64,000 bases of DNA from an uncultured bacterium. GTDB taxonomy: Bacteria > Cyanobacteriota > Vampirovibrionia > Gastranaerophilales > Gastranaerophilaceae. The stretch's first letter is position 1. Every line of letters starts with the position of its first letter. Shown here in pieces: positions 1-9,274 of the stretch. The translations under genes were made by a program, and so were the position numbers. Location of the stretch: positions 23,301-87,300 of the forward strand of contig CAJMAX010000001.1 in assembly GCA_905211505.1 (NCBI GenBank), given 5' to 3'. The notes beneath the pieces are model-generated. The model did not search any database and was not told the origin of the DNA. It saw nothing but the letters and a program-made list of their open reading frames with translations.

Positions 1-80
1 ATTGCTCCAACTCCAAAGTATACATTGGTTCTTGTGCGAATTTCTTTAACTTCGTTGATGTTAATATCTTTTTCCCACAT
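1..80 (-). CDS. Probable iron-containing alcohol dehydrogenase, N-terminal fragment
   Basis: Only the first 26 codons are inside the window; the gene continues beyond base 1. Reading the minus strand from the ATG at 80-78 gives a start of MWEKDININEVKEIR followed by a run ending YFGVGAI. This looks like the N-terminus of iron-containing alcohol dehydrogenases of the BDH/YqhD type, whose first strand leads into the nucleotide-binding fold; that assignment is from memory of the family and rests on few residues. A strong Shine-Dalgarno sequence, AAAGGAGAG, lies about 5 bases upstream of the ATG, which makes the start secure even though the function is not. Confidence 0.5.
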   Translation of the reverse strand, partial: MWEKDININEVKEIRTRTNVYFGVGA

Positions 81-188
81 AATAACTCTCCTTTCTTTCA
101 CCATTCAGATTTTACACGTTGATTATAGTTTATAATTTTTCATTTTTCAAGCTGGCAAAATTATTTTTTTTTGTATTTTGTATTAAAT

Positions 189-986
189 ATGAAAGTTACA
201 TTTTTACCTTATAAAACATATTCAAATAATATTAATTTTAGAAGCTCAGCTTCAATGACACCTCCTCGTAGTGATAATTATCAAGAAAATGAAAATAAAC
301 CTTTACCGGAGTGGGCGAGAAAAACTATGCTTGCAACATTGGTATTGATTACATTGAAAAATGAACCGGTAGTTCAAAATTTTTTTAGATCAAATGAATT
401 GTCAAAAGAAGAATTGGATAGAACAGAATTTGTCCATTCTTTTCAAAATGTTCGAAAAGACAAGGGAGTAAGTTCTGCGTTTTATCAATTGAATAGGTTA
501 TATGATATCGATAGACCTAAGGTTACAAAGCTAGGTAAAGATCTATACTCACTTGATATAAAATTTGATAAACAAGATATCAAACTTGAAATGAAGTTAG
601 ATGGTGCAAATAAAGATACTATTCAAGGTAGAGTTAAGCTTGAAAACAATTCAAAACCAATAATGTATAAAGCTATATTCCCAACTGATAATAAAGATGA
701 ATTTAAAGTTCTATTGAAAGATGGTGAAAAGAAATATATTTTTGGTAGAGATTTCGACGGCGAATTGTATATGGTTCAGGGTAAGAAAAAAGTTCCTGTA
801 AATACTAAAAATGTTGAAAAATATCAAGATTATTTAGATACAATGGAATTACTTGACGATATGTCTTTCTTTACTAATAAAAATCCATTGTGGCGAAATT
901 TAAATTATTTATTGTTGATTTTATTGTTATTTGCTGAAATGAAACACGATAAAAATAGAAGAAATCAGTCTAATAAAGAACAATAA
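189..986 (+). CDS. Hypothetical protein with hydrophobic N- and C-terminal segments
   Basis: I do not recognise this 265-residue protein. The ATG at 189 is preferred over an upstream in-frame TTG at 171; neither has a clear ribosome binding site. The N-terminus (MKVTFLPYKTYSNNINFRSS) is a short basic/aromatic leader ending in an NFRS motif, somewhat like the NTSFQAKF leader of the unrelated protein at 57088-57498. A first weak hydrophobic stretch lies near residues 45-55 and a strong leucine-rich one near residues 235-250 (NYLLLILLLF), followed by a basic tail, so it is probably membrane-anchored at the C-terminus with a polar central domain rich in Lys and Asp. It stands alone, in front of the symporter gene. 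Confidence 0.6.
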   Translation: MKVTFLPYKTYSNNINFRSSASMTPPRSDNYQENENKPLPEWARKTMLATLVLITLKNEPVVQNFFRSNELSKEELDRTEFVHSFQNVRKDKGVSSAFYQLNRLYDIDRPKVTKLGKDLYSLDIKFDKQDIKLEMKLDGANKDTIQGRVKLENNSKPIMYKAIFPTDNKDEFKVLLKDGEKKYIFGRDFDGELYMVQGKKKVPVNTKNVEKYQDYLDTMELLDDMSFFTNKNPLWRNLNYLLLILLLFAEMKHDKNRRNQSNKEQ

Positions 987-1067
987 ATTTTAAAAAATTT
1001 TACAAAATAATTAGTATCAGTATTAAGCTGAGCATGTTTGTTTTATAATTTCAATTAAGAGGTTAGA

Positions 1068-2390
1068 TTGAAACATTCACGACTGACATTATTGATATTT
1101 ATAGCCTTAGTATTAGGTGTAGTATTTGGTCATTTTTGCCCCCATATTGCGGTTAAAATGCGTACTTTTGCAGTTATCTTTTTACGTATGGTAAAAATGA
1201 TTATCGCACCTTTGCTGTTTGCAACTCTGGTAACAGGTATTGCCGGGCATGGCGATGTTAAGCAATTAGGGAAAATAGGTGTAAAAACAATAATTTATTT
1301 TGAAGTTGTTACTACACTAGCTTTGATTATCGGGTTAACAATGGGGAATATTTTTAATCCGGGAAGAGGTTTTGTTACAGGAACAGTTGCTAATCCTGAA
1401 TTGCTAAAGGAAGCAGGCTTAATGGCTGTTACAACTCCTCATACTTCAATATCTGAAATGGTTATGAATATCTTTCCGACAAGTATTGTGCAGGCAATGT
1501 CTGAAGGGAACTTACTTCAGATTGTCGTATTCTCCATATTCATGGCAATTGCTATTTGCGCTGTTGGTAAAAAAGCAAAACCGGTTATGGATTTGTTACA
1601 TTCTGTCTCGCAGATAATGTTTAAATTTACTGAATATGTTATGTATTTTGCTCCTTTAGGTATTTTTGGTGCAATTGCGTCAACTGTTGGTATGAACGGT
1701 TTATCTATTTTGAAAAATTATGCAAAGATAATTTTTTCATTATATACAGCGTTAGCAGTATTTGTGTTGTTGGTTTTATTTATTGCCTGTAAATATGCAA
1801 GAATTTCTTTGAGGAATCTTTTAAAGGCTATTCAAGAGCCTGCAATTCTGGCTTTTTCAACAGCAAGTTCAGAGGCTGCTTTCCCTAAGGCTATTGAGAT
1901 TATGGAAAGGTTTGGGGTTCCGCAGAATATTGTAAGTTTTGTAATGCCTACCGGTTATACTTTTAATTTGGATGGTAGTACATTGTATTTGGCTATGGCA
2001 GTAATATTTTCTTCGCAGATTTGTGGTATTAATCTTGATATAAATCAACAGATATTAATGATGTTGGCTTTAATGCTTACAAGTAAAGGTATTGCTGGTG
2101 TTCCAAGGGTATCTCTTGTTGTTCTAGCCGGAACTTTGGCAAGTTTCAATATCCCATTAATTGGTGTGGCTATACTTCTTGGTATTGATCAAATTTTGGA
2201 TATGGGCAGAACAACTGTAAATCTTGTTGGTAATTGTGTTGCTACAGTAGTTATAGCTCGTTGGGAAAATGATTTTGATTATGATAAAATGAAATTATTT
2301 ATAAAAGAGTGCGATAGAGAAAATCAGGAAATATGTCTTGATTCTGCAAAAATATGTGAAAAAGTGACTGAAAAAATAGAGGTAAAATAA
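1068..2390 (+). CDS. Dicarboxylate/amino acid:cation symporter (DAACS family)
   Basis: This 440-residue membrane protein is a member of the GltP/DctA/excitatory amino acid transporter family, which imports glutamate, aspartate or C4-dicarboxylates with Na+ or H+. It carries the family's signatures in order: the serine-rich hairpin (FSTASSEAAFPKA, near residue 265), the TGYTFNLDGSTLYLAMA segment that corresponds to the conserved PTGYSFNLDG motif, a re-entrant SKGIAGVPR, and a C-terminal NLVGNCVATVVIARW with the substrate-binding Asp/Arg/Asn environment. Length is normal for the family. The start is a TTG at 1068 preceded by AAGAGG. Substrate cannot be fixed from sequence. ileS follows after a single base, so the two are probably co-transcribed. 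Confidence 0.93.
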   Translation: MKHSRLTLLIFIALVLGVVFGHFCPHIAVKMRTFAVIFLRMVKMIIAPLLFATLVTGIAGHGDVKQLGKIGVKTIIYFEVVTTLALIIGLTMGNIFNPGRGFVTGTVANPELLKEAGLMAVTTPHTSISEMVMNIFPTSIVQAMSEGNLLQIVVFSIFMAIAICAVGKKAKPVMDLLHSVSQIMFKFTEYVMYFAPLGIFGAIASTVGMNGLSILKNYAKIIFSLYTALAVFVLLVLFIACKYARISLRNLLKAIQEPAILAFSTASSEAAFPKAIEIMERFGVPQNIVSFVMPTGYTFNLDGSTLYLAMAVIFSSQICGINLDINQQILMMLALMLTSKGIAGVPRVSLVVLAGTLASFNIPLIGVAILLGIDQILDMGRTTVNLVGNCVATVVIARWENDFDYDKMKLFIKECDRENQEICLDSAKICEKVTEKIEVK

Positions 2391-2391
2391 T

Positions 2392-5199
2392 ATGGCAGAA
2401 ACTACTAAAACTGAGTATAAAAATACTTTGAATCTTCCACAAACAACTCTTGCTATGAGAGCTAATGCAACTGTGAGAGAATTAGAAATTCAAAAATTTT
2501 GGAATGAAAATAATATTTATCAAAAAATGATTGATAACAGGAATAAAACAATTTCTTTTGTACTTCATGATGGTCCTCCATATTTGAGTTCTGAAAAAAT
2601 CCACGTTGGTACAGCGTTAAATAAAATTTTAAAGGATATTTTAATTAAGTATAAATCTCAAAAAGGTTTTTATGCTCCGTATGTTCCGGGGTATGACGGG
2701 CATGGATTGCCTATTGAAAATGCTGTTGTAAAAAATATCAAAGGTGGTCGCCACGCAATTACGGAAATTGAATTAAGAAGTAAATGTAGAGAATTTGCTC
2801 ATAAGAATTTAAAGGGTCAAGAATCAGAATTCAAACGTCTTGGCGTTTTGGGTAATTGGGAACAACCATATTTAACTATAGATCCTGAGTATGAAGCAGA
2901 ACAGATAAGAGTGTTCGGTGAAATGTACAAAAAAGGTTATATAGAAAAAGGTATGAAACCAGTTTATTGGTGTGCATCTTGCGAAACTGCTCTGGCAGAA
3001 GCAGAAGTTGAGTATGCAGATCATACATCTACTTCTATTTATGTAAGATTTAAATTTGATGATGATAGTTCTAAAAAAATTCAAAATATTGTTAACACTC
3101 AAGGAAAAGATGTGTATGCAATAATTTGGACAACAACTCCTTGGACAATTCCATCAAATATGGCAATTTCTATGCACCCTAGGTTTGTTTACACGTTCTT
3201 TGCGTATAAAGGTGATGTATATGTTGTTGCACAAGAATTGCTTGCATCATTCTTAAAAGATGTAGAATGGGATGAAACAGCAATTGATATTCTGGGCTCT
3301 TGTTCCGGTCAGGAATTAGAATTGCTAAATACAAAACATCCGCTTGTAGATAGAAAATCTCCTATCATTTTGGGAGAACACGTTACTCTAGACGCTGGTA
3401 CAGGTTCTGTTCATACAGCTCCAGGTCACGGTCTTGAAGACTATGAAGTAGGCTGTAAATATAATATTGAAGTATTTTCTCCGTTGGATGGTCAGGGTAT
3501 TTGGACTGATTCTGTTGGAATCCCTGAGCTTGTTGGAGTACCTTATTACAAGGGAAATACAATGGTTATTGAAATGCTGCAAAAATGTGGAGCATTGTTA
3601 AAACAACAAGATATCCAGCATAGTTACCCTCATTGCTGGAGATGTAAAAATCCTGTAATTTATCGCGCAACACCTCAATGGTTTGTAAAAGTTGATAAAT
3701 TTAGAGATACAGCCCTAAAAGCTATACATGGCGTAAAATGGATTCCTGCAAGTGGTGAAAATCGTATAGGGAATATGGTTGAAAGTCGTACAGACTGGTG
3801 TATTTCAAGACAAAGAGCTTGGGGCGTTCCTATTCCTATTTTCTATTGTGAAGATTGCGGGGAAGTTATTTGTACCGATGAAACTATCGAGAATGTTGCA
3901 GCTATCTTTGATAAAGAAAGTTCAGATGCATGGGTAAAATATTCAGCAGAAGAACTGTTACCAAAAGGTTTTGTATGCCCTAAATGCGGTAAAAATCACT
4001 TTAGAAAAGAAAAAGACATTATGGACGTGTGGTTTGATTCAGGTATATCTTGGAGAGCTGTTGTCGATAAACGCTTTGAAGAACTTGGTCACACCCCTGT
4101 TGATATGTATTTGGAAGGTTCAGATCAGCATAGAGGCTGGTTCCAATCTTCATTGTTAACATCAATCGCAACTCAGGGTAAAGCTCCTTATAAAGAAGTT
4201 TTAACTCACGGGTTTGTATTTGGTGAAGACGGTCGTAAGATGTCAAAATCTTTAGGAAATTATATTAGACCGGATGATATTATTAAAAATTATGGTGCAG
4301 ATATATTAAGACTTTGGGCTGCATCTGTAGATTACCGAAATGATATTAAAATCGGTAATAATATTATTGGTCAGTTGACAGAGATATTTAAGAAAACAAG
4401 AAATACAGCAAGATTTTTAATCGGTAACTTGTTTGATTTTGATCCTGCAGTTGATTATGTTCAATATGATGAACTTAAAGCTATTGATAAGTTTGCATTA
4501 CACAAATTGAACAAGTTAATAGCTGAAGTTACAGAATCGTTTGAAAATTATGAGTTTTATAAATATTTCCAATCATTACAGAATTTTGCGGCTGTTGATT
4601 TAAGTTCATTCTATCTTGATATTGTGAAAGATAGATTGTATACAGCAGGTAAAAAATCCTTATCTCGCAGAGCCTGCCAAACAGTTTTATTTGAAAACTT
4701 GATGGCACTTGTAAGAATTTTAGCTCCTGTAATGCCACATCAGGCAGAAGATATTTGGCAAAATATTCCAGAAGTTCAACGCGGAGGATTAATTAGTATA
4801 TTACTTTCTGATTGGCCTGTTGTAAATGAAAAATGGAACGCTCCGGAATTGGAAGAAAATTTTGGAAAAATCTTGAAATCCCGAGAAGTTGTATCGCGAG
4901 CAATAGAACCATTAAGAGCAGATAAAAAAGTTGGTAGCTCTCTTGAAGTTGCTGTATATGTTAAAGCTGATGATGACACTGTATTAAAAGCTAATGAGGC
5001 TGATTTAGCAGATATTTATATTGTGTCTCAAGCGTATTTGACAGATACTGCTCCAGCTGAAGTTTTAGCTGAACATAATGAAGACGGTTACACTGTATGG
5101 GTAACAAAAGCTCAAGGTGAAAAATGCGTAAGATGCTGGAAATACCGTGATTTGAATTCAGATGGTATTTGTGCAGATTGCGCAGAAGCAGTAAAATAA
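2392..5199 (+). CDS. ileS: Isoleucyl-tRNA synthetase
   Basis: Class I aminoacyl-tRNA synthetase that charges tRNA-Ile. The 935-residue length fits bacterial IleS. The HIGH signature appears as HVGT at residues 71-74 after the PPYLSS segment, and KMSKS is intact at residues 616-620 (DGRKMSKSLGN). Between them lies the CP1 editing domain, including the TTTPWTIPSN and HTAPGHG motifs typical of Ile/Val/Leu enzymes. The extreme C-terminus has a zinc-binding finger (CVRCWKYR, then CADC), a feature of one bacterial IleS class. A GAGG ribosome binding site sits within the end of the symporter gene, one base before it. Confidence 0.97.
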   Translation: MAETTKTEYKNTLNLPQTTLAMRANATVRELEIQKFWNENNIYQKMIDNRNKTISFVLHDGPPYLSSEKIHVGTALNKILKDILIKYKSQKGFYAPYVPGYDGHGLPIENAVVKNIKGGRHAITEIELRSKCREFAHKNLKGQESEFKRLGVLGNWEQPYLTIDPEYEAEQIRVFGEMYKKGYIEKGMKPVYWCASCETALAEAEVEYADHTSTSIYVRFKFDDDSSKKIQNIVNTQGKDVYAIIWTTTPWTIPSNMAISMHPRFVYTFFAYKGDVYVVAQELLASFLKDVEWDETAIDILGSCSGQELELLNTKHPLVDRKSPIILGEHVTLDAGTGSVHTAPGHGLEDYEVGCKYNIEVFSPLDGQGIWTDSVGIPELVGVPYYKGNTMVIEMLQKCGALLKQQDIQHSYPHCWRCKNPVIYRATPQWFVKVDKFRDTALKAIHGVKWIPASGENRIGNMVESRTDWCISRQRAWGVPIPIFYCEDCGEVICTDETIENVAAIFDKESSDAWVKYSAEELLPKGFVCPKCGKNHFRKEKDIMDVWFDSGISWRAVVDKRFEELGHTPVDMYLEGSDQHRGWFQSSLLTSIATQGKAPYKEVLTHGFVFGEDGRKMSKSLGNYIRPDDIIKNYGADILRLWAASVDYRNDIKIGNNIIGQLTEIFKKTRNTARFLIGNLFDFDPAVDYVQYDELKAIDKFALHKLNKLIAEVTESFENYEFYKYFQSLQNFAAVDLSSFYLDIVKDRLYTAGKKSLSRRACQTVLFENLMALVRILAPVMPHQAEDIWQNIPEVQRGGLISILLSDWPVVNEKWNAPELEENFGKILKSREVVSRAIEPLRADKKVGSSLEVAVYVKADDDTVLKANEADLADIYIVSQAYLTDTAPAEVLAEHNEDGYTVWVTKAQGEKCVRCWKYRDLNSDGICADCAEAVK

Positions 5200-5218
5200 A
5201 TTTAATAATTAGTATAAT

Positions 5219-5256
5219 AAAATAGTGGCGAGACAAAATAGTTCTGCCACTATTTT
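5219..5256. terminator. Bidirectional intrinsic terminator between ileS and the pilin gene
   Basis: AAAATAGTGGC at 5219-5229 pairs perfectly with GCCACTATTTT at 5246-5256 and T-rich sequence follows on both strands. It separates convergent ileS and the pilin gene ending at 5267. Confidence 0.85.
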
Positions 5257-5266
5257 ATTGTTTATT

Positions 5267-5989
5267 TTACCAAGGGTAATCATTGCTAATTTGCCAATTA
5301 TCAAGCATTATAAGTGCTGAACAAAATTGCCCTCGTCCAGATTTTATACACGCATATGAACCTTTTTGTGTATTTTCTCTTTTATACTCTCCAAAAGGCA
5401 TATCAGAAGTGTTGTATGCACCATAAGGTACAACTTTAGGTAAGTTAAATTGACCACTATAATCAATAATAATGCAAAACAAAAAGAAATCTTTACCTAT
5501 TATATTTGGACCTGAAAATCCATTTATGTCAACTCCAAAAATTAAAGTTAGCGGATTTCTTTTTAACTGTGAAATATTGTAACTATCGCTATCGAAAAAT
5601 AATAGATTCCCGTCGTTTAATGTGACAAGATTGGCATTACTGGCAAAAAGGGTGTAGGTATTTTCTATTGTGCCATTTAAGCGTTTATACCGTGGAGTAT
5701 GTTTATATGTTCCTAATTTTATAGCGCTTGAAACATTCATATGTGGTCGTAGGTATTTATTAAAAAATTCTATTGAATTTAAATCTGTATCCCAACTTTC
5801 GATAGAACCAAATTCTTCTTCTGAAAGTTTTATTGCCTGATTTACAATACTATACACTTTTTTTAGTCTGGTGACAGTTTGTCTTTTCTGGTAATTACTT
5901 ATTAGCGTTGGTATCGTTATTGCTGAAACAACTCCAATTATTCCAAGTGTAATTAAAATTTCTGCAAGTGTAAAACCCTTTCTATGCAT
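5267..5989 (-). CDS. Type IV pilin-like (prepilin N-terminal cleavage motif) protein
   Basis: A 240-residue pseudopilin. The leader MHRKG is followed by FTLAEILITLGIIGVVSA, the prepilin peptidase site (cut after Gly5, Glu at mature position 5) and the hydrophobic assembly helix. The rest is a polar globular domain ending in NDYPW. It is a paralogue of the pilin at 52429-53103: both have NQ.IKLSE, an E.WD segment, a KY.RP.. block and an almost identical C-terminus (SDYPW in the other). The start is fixed by AGGAGG just upstream. It is transcribed divergently from a small XRE regulator, as its paralogue is. Role in a pilus, secretion apparatus or DNA uptake cannot be told apart. Confidence 0.9.
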   Translation of the reverse strand: MHRKGFTLAEILITLGIIGVVSAITIPTLISNYQKRQTVTRLKKVYSIVNQAIKLSEEEFGSIESWDTDLNSIEFFNKYLRPHMNVSSAIKLGTYKHTPRYKRLNGTIENTYTLFASNANLVTLNDGNLLFFDSDSYNISQLKRNPLTLIFGVDINGFSGPNIIGKDFFLFCIIIDYSGQFNLPKVVPYGAYNTSDMPFGEYKRENTQKGSYACIKSGRGQFCSALIMLDNWQISNDYPW

Positions 5990-6000
5990 AATCCTCCTTT

Positions 6001-6058
6001 ATTGAGAAATCTCAATGATTTATTTTCATTTATACTACATAATTGCAGTAAATGCAAT
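6001..6058. promoter_or_regulatory. Two dyads between divergent pilin and XRE genes
   Basis: The 62-base gap between the divergent genes holds two inverted repeats. ATTGAGA-AA-TCTCAAT occupies 6001-6016, directly upstream of the pilin ribosome binding site. ATTGCA-GTAAA-TGCAAT occupies 6042-6058 and covers the XRE start codon at 6052. A possible -10 (TATACT) lies at 6031-6036. These are probable operators, most simply for the adjacent XRE protein; this is inferred from position. Confidence 0.55.
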
Positions 6059-6276
6059 ATTCAGAATTAGGGAAATTTATAAGGTTAAAAAGAGAAAAGC
6101 TTGGATTGTCTTTGAATAAGTTTGCAAATCTTGCAGATGTTGATCCGGCAATTTTATGCAGAGTAGAAAATTTAAAACAAGGTATAAAATTAAGTTTTTT
6201 GGAAAATATTGCAAAAGCTACAGGAGTTTCTCCAGCAAAATTTTTAGAAGAGTTTGAAAAATACGATAATTCGTAA
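6052..6276 (+). CDS. Small XRE-family HTH transcriptional regulator
   Basis: A 74-residue protein that is essentially a single Cro/C1-type helix-turn-helix domain (residues about 7-65), with LGLSLNKFANLADVDPAILCRVE as the predicted HTH core. There is no effector domain. The ATG at 6052 has no clear Shine-Dalgarno sequence and lies inside a dyad, suggesting repression of its own translation start region. It is divergent from the pilin gene at 5267-5989, the same arrangement as the XRE gene at 53210 and pilin at 52429. It probably controls itself and the pilin. Confidence 0.85.
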   Translation: MQYSELGKFIRLKREKLGLSLNKFANLADVDPAILCRVENLKQGIKLSFLENIAKATGVSPAKFLEEFEKYDNS

Positions 6277-6355
6277 AAGTGTTTATATAACTTAATGAAA
6301 TAGTCAATTTTAAAGTTTTCTTTCCCTTTATATATTATATAAGGGGTTGAAAGTA

Positions 6356-7057
6356 ATGTCTGTAGTTTCGAAAGCTGAAAATTTAATTCCGATGTTTAAT
6401 AAGTTTACCCATTTTGTCTCGGAAAATGGGCGTAATATTTCGCCAAAACAATTTTCCCAAGAATTTGGTAAAATACAAAAAGATTTTCTTACTGCAAAGC
6501 AAAGAGAACTGTTCTGTCAGGAAGCGGACAAGTTTGCAACAGAATTAGTTGCAAAAGAAAATGGTGATTTTGCCGGAATTATTTATAGTGCATTAACAAA
6601 ACTTACAGAGTTCTTTCCAAAAGAGCTTGAAATATATGCTAAAAAAGGTTTAGCTGTGGCTGAGAAAAATGGTGATTATGTTCATATGATGGCTCGTTTA
6701 AATAATTTGCGAAAAGTTTATATTGATAAGCCGGATAAATTATACCATTATATTCAGACATTGTATGCTCAGGAAAAATGCTTGAGAAAATTAAGCAGCA
6801 AATATACAACTGTGACAGAAACTTATAGAAGTGTTATTCGAAAACCTGCAAGTAAAGAAGATTATGAAAAAATGCTTGCGTATGTTCAAACTGAAATTGG
6901 AAAATTGACATGGAAAAAGCATCCTAATGATGCAATGAAAAAACTTACAAATGCGTATAACATTTTTCTCAAACGTGGTGATGCTCGAAGTATTGAATAT
7001 ATAGAACTTTTGATGTCTAAAATTAAAAATATGCAGACATTTGAAAAATCAATTTAG
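6356..7057 (+). CDS. Hypothetical helical protein
   Basis: I do not recognise this 233-residue protein. The ATG at 6356 is chosen because AAGGGG lies 9 bases upstream; an in-frame TTG at 6347 would be only one base from that site. The sequence is predicted to be mostly alpha-helical, Lys/Glu-rich and soluble, with no signal peptide or membrane segment. The middle (FPKELEIYAKKGLAVAEKNG and NLRKVYIDKPDKL) has the spacing of TPR-like helical hairpins but I cannot prove repeats. It lies between the XRE gene and dnaB, on the same strand, with 90 bases before dnaB. Confidence 0.65.
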   Translation: MSVVSKAENLIPMFNKFTHFVSENGRNISPKQFSQEFGKIQKDFLTAKQRELFCQEADKFATELVAKENGDFAGIIYSALTKLTEFFPKELEIYAKKGLAVAEKNGDYVHMMARLNNLRKVYIDKPDKLYHYIQTLYAQEKCLRKLSSKYTTVTETYRSVIRKPASKEDYEKMLAYVQTEIGKLTWKKHPNDAMKKLTNAYNIFLKRGDARSIEYIELLMSKIKNMQTFEKSI

Positions 7058-7147
7058 GATTATTTGTAAAAATTATTTAAATATTGTTAATATTCGCAGG
7101 TAATAGAATCTTTTATGTACTAATATAGTAGTTAGGAGAATAGTTGT

Positions 7148-8542
7148 ATGCCTGCAATATCAAAAGATAATAGAAAAAAAATAGATGAAAGTTTAATTCC
7201 ACAAAATGTCGAAGCGGAAGAAGCTGTATTAGGGGCAATTCTTGTTAATCCGGAAACTTTAGCAAAGGTTTCTGATTCATTGCTTCCTGCAAGTTTTTAT
7301 AAACCTGCTCACAGACATATTTATGAAGCAATGCTTCAATTGTTTAATAATAATGATAATATTGATATTGTCTCAGTTTCAGATGTTTTGAGTTATAGCG
7401 GCAAGCTTGAAGCTGTCGGCGGTAGGGCATATATTAACGATTTAGTTGAGAATACAATCACGACATCAAATATTGCATATTATGCAAAAATCATTCAAGA
7501 AAAAGCTGTAAAAAGAGCTTTAATAAACGCAGGTTCAGAAATTGTAAGTAAAGGATATGATTTAGAGCCAAGTGATCGCTCGTTAGAACAGGCTGAAAAA
7601 CTTATTTTTGAAATTGGGTCAAGTAAGGCCACAGCTGATTTAAAACATGTAAAGGATTTGGTTCTTGATACCTGGGACAGTATTGAGTATCGCTATAACC
7701 ACAAAGATGAATTATCTGGTTTAAGAACTGATTTTTATGAACTGGATTCTATGATGAGTGGTCTGCACAGATCTGATTTGATTATTCTTGCAGCACGTCC
7801 TGCTATGGGAAAAACAGCATTTGCACTAAATATTGCACAGAATGTAGCAATAAAAGAAAATGTTCCTGTTTGTATATTCTCTCTTGAAATGTCTGCTTCT
7901 CAGTTGGTACAGAGAATGTTGTGTTCATATGCCGAAGTTGATGCGCAACGGCTTAAAACAGGAAATATGCTGCAACAGGATTTGGATAAATTAGCAATGG
8001 CAATGAACGATTTTAGTCAGGCGCCTATTTATATTGATGATACTTCAGGTTGTACGTTGACAGATATTCGTACAAAGTGCAGAAGATTAAAAACCCAGCA
8101 AAAAGATTTGGGTTTGATTGTAATTGACTACCTTCAATTGATGGAAGGCGGCGGAAAAGATGACCGTTTACAGCAGATTTCTGCAATCTCAAGAGGTTTG
8201 AAAATCTTAGCAAAAGAACTTGATGTTCCTATTATTACATTATCTCAGCTATCTCGTGCTGTAGAATCACGTAATGATAAGCGCCCGATGCTTTCAGACC
8301 TGCGTGAATCAGGATCTATTGAGCAGGACGCTGATATTGTAATGTTTATCTACCGTGAAGATTATTATAACAAAGGGGAATCTGAAGAAGAAGAAAATAT
8401 AAAAGCGTCTTCAAAAGGATTATCTGAAATTATTATTGCTAAACACAGAAACGGCCCTGTCGGTACCGTTAAACTGTTATTCCAAGGCAATATTACAAAA
8501 TTCAAAAATCCGATTAAAGATGATTCATTCGACGCTTTTTAA
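7148..8542 (+). CDS. dnaB: Replicative DNA helicase DnaB
   Basis: The 464-residue hexameric helicase that unwinds DNA at the replication fork. The N-terminal primase-interacting domain begins with PQNVEAEEAVLGAIL (residues about 17-31), and the RecA-like C-terminal domain has Walker A ARPAMGKTAF (around residue 218), the LEMS motif, Walker B LIVIDYLQLM and LSQLSRAVE followed by the SDLRESGSIEQDAD arginine-finger region. No intein is present. AGGAG lies 9 bases ahead of the ATG. Its last four bases overlap the end of the convergent secreted-protein gene. Confidence 0.97.
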   Translation: MPAISKDNRKKIDESLIPQNVEAEEAVLGAILVNPETLAKVSDSLLPASFYKPAHRHIYEAMLQLFNNNDNIDIVSVSDVLSYSGKLEAVGGRAYINDLVENTITTSNIAYYAKIIQEKAVKRALINAGSEIVSKGYDLEPSDRSLEQAEKLIFEIGSSKATADLKHVKDLVLDTWDSIEYRYNHKDELSGLRTDFYELDSMMSGLHRSDLIILAARPAMGKTAFALNIAQNVAIKENVPVCIFSLEMSASQLVQRMLCSYAEVDAQRLKTGNMLQQDLDKLAMAMNDFSQAPIYIDDTSGCTLTDIRTKCRRLKTQQKDLGLIVIDYLQLMEGGGKDDRLQQISAISRGLKILAKELDVPIITLSQLSRAVESRNDKRPMLSDLRESGSIEQDADIVMFIYREDYYNKGESEEEENIKASSKGLSEIIIAKHRNGPVGTVKLLFQGNITKFKNPIKDDSFDAF

Positions 8543-8976
8543 TCTGTTTTTAAAAGATTATTAATCTGGCAGGTTGAAGAGTCTTGAACCAGTTTCGTCA
8601 TTTCTTCATGCAGTTCTTTTTTATCATCTGCTTTCCCGCTTTTTTGTGCTGTTTCCATCTTTTTTACAATAGATTCAAGTTGATTTTCTGAAAATGCACA
8701 TTTTGTAGATATAATATCTTGATTCATATCAACACTAAATACTTTACTTTCTGTTAAGCATTTTCCTTCTCTCCAGCCAAGAATAGTTTCGGTGGATTTC
8801 AAATGGATAACAGGAGTATTTGGGTCATCTGTCGGAATTTCTGCATTGTACTTTTCTGTATGTACAGAACAGTTTTTGAGGTGTGTTATATATTCAGGGG
8901 TGTACGTTCCGCCATTTGCGGCTGTAAATCCTGCAGCACAAATAATGATAGCTGATGTTAACAATAGTTTTTTCAT
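8539..8976 (-). CDS. Small secreted protein of unknown function
   Basis: A 145-residue protein with a clear signal peptide (MKKLLLTSAIIICAAGFTAA) and four Cys residues in the mature part (in KNCSVH, GKCLTE, TKCAFS and STCQIN), enough for two disulphides in the periplasm. The C-terminal third is helical and charged. I do not recognise the family. It has a Shine-Dalgarno AAAGG and is convergent with dnaB, overlapping it by 4 bases. Confidence 0.75.
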   Translation of the reverse strand: MKKLLLTSAIIICAAGFTAANGGTYTPEYITHLKNCSVHTEKYNAEIPTDDPNTPVIHLKSTETILGWREGKCLTESKVFSVDMNQDIISTKCAFSENQLESIVKKMETAQKSGKADDKKELHEEMTKLVQDSSTCQINNLLKTD

Positions 8977-9197
8977 ATTATTACCTTTCTTTGTTATAAA
9001 TGTTATTGTACACTTTTTTATATTATTTTCAATAGCTGAAATGGTTATAGCCGGCTTAACAAACTTTGTAATTTTAAACTTATTTTAGTCCTTCGAGGTA
9101 GTTTTGGAATTGTGAGATGTAAACTCAACTAGTTTTCTAGTCAGTCCAGGATGATAATATATTAATTCTGAGAGTAGTTTCTGATACTATCATCATC

Positions 9198-9225
9198 TGT
9201 CATGCTGAATTTATTTCAGCATCTT
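9198..9225. repeat. Palindromic intergenic repeat, CATGCTGAA variant
   Basis: ATGCTGAA at 9202-9209 and TTCAGCAT at 9215-9222 form an 8-bp stem inside TGTCATGCTGAATTTATT... . It belongs to the same family as the ATCCTGAA...TTCAGGAT copies near 38.8, 42.2, 56.0 and 63.9 kb. The rest of the 337-base gap 8977-9313 shows a small hairpin ACTAG-TTTT-CTAGT near 9130 and the promoter of the next gene, but no gene. Confidence 0.7.
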
Positions 9226-9274
9226 ATCTTTGTTCTTATATTATGAAGCTTAGAGTAGAACATTATCTTGACTG

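Noticed and set aside
3971-4246. Open frames in other frames and on the opposite strand within ileS
   Set aside because: ileS motifs cover this region; the alternatives have no ribosome binding sites and are by-products of AT-rich codon use.
8792-9088. Plus-strand 98-codon open frame with hydrophobic C-terminus
   Set aside because: It lies antisense to the signal-peptide protein at 8539-8976, has no ribosome binding site, and its hydrophobic end is AT-rich intergenic DNA.
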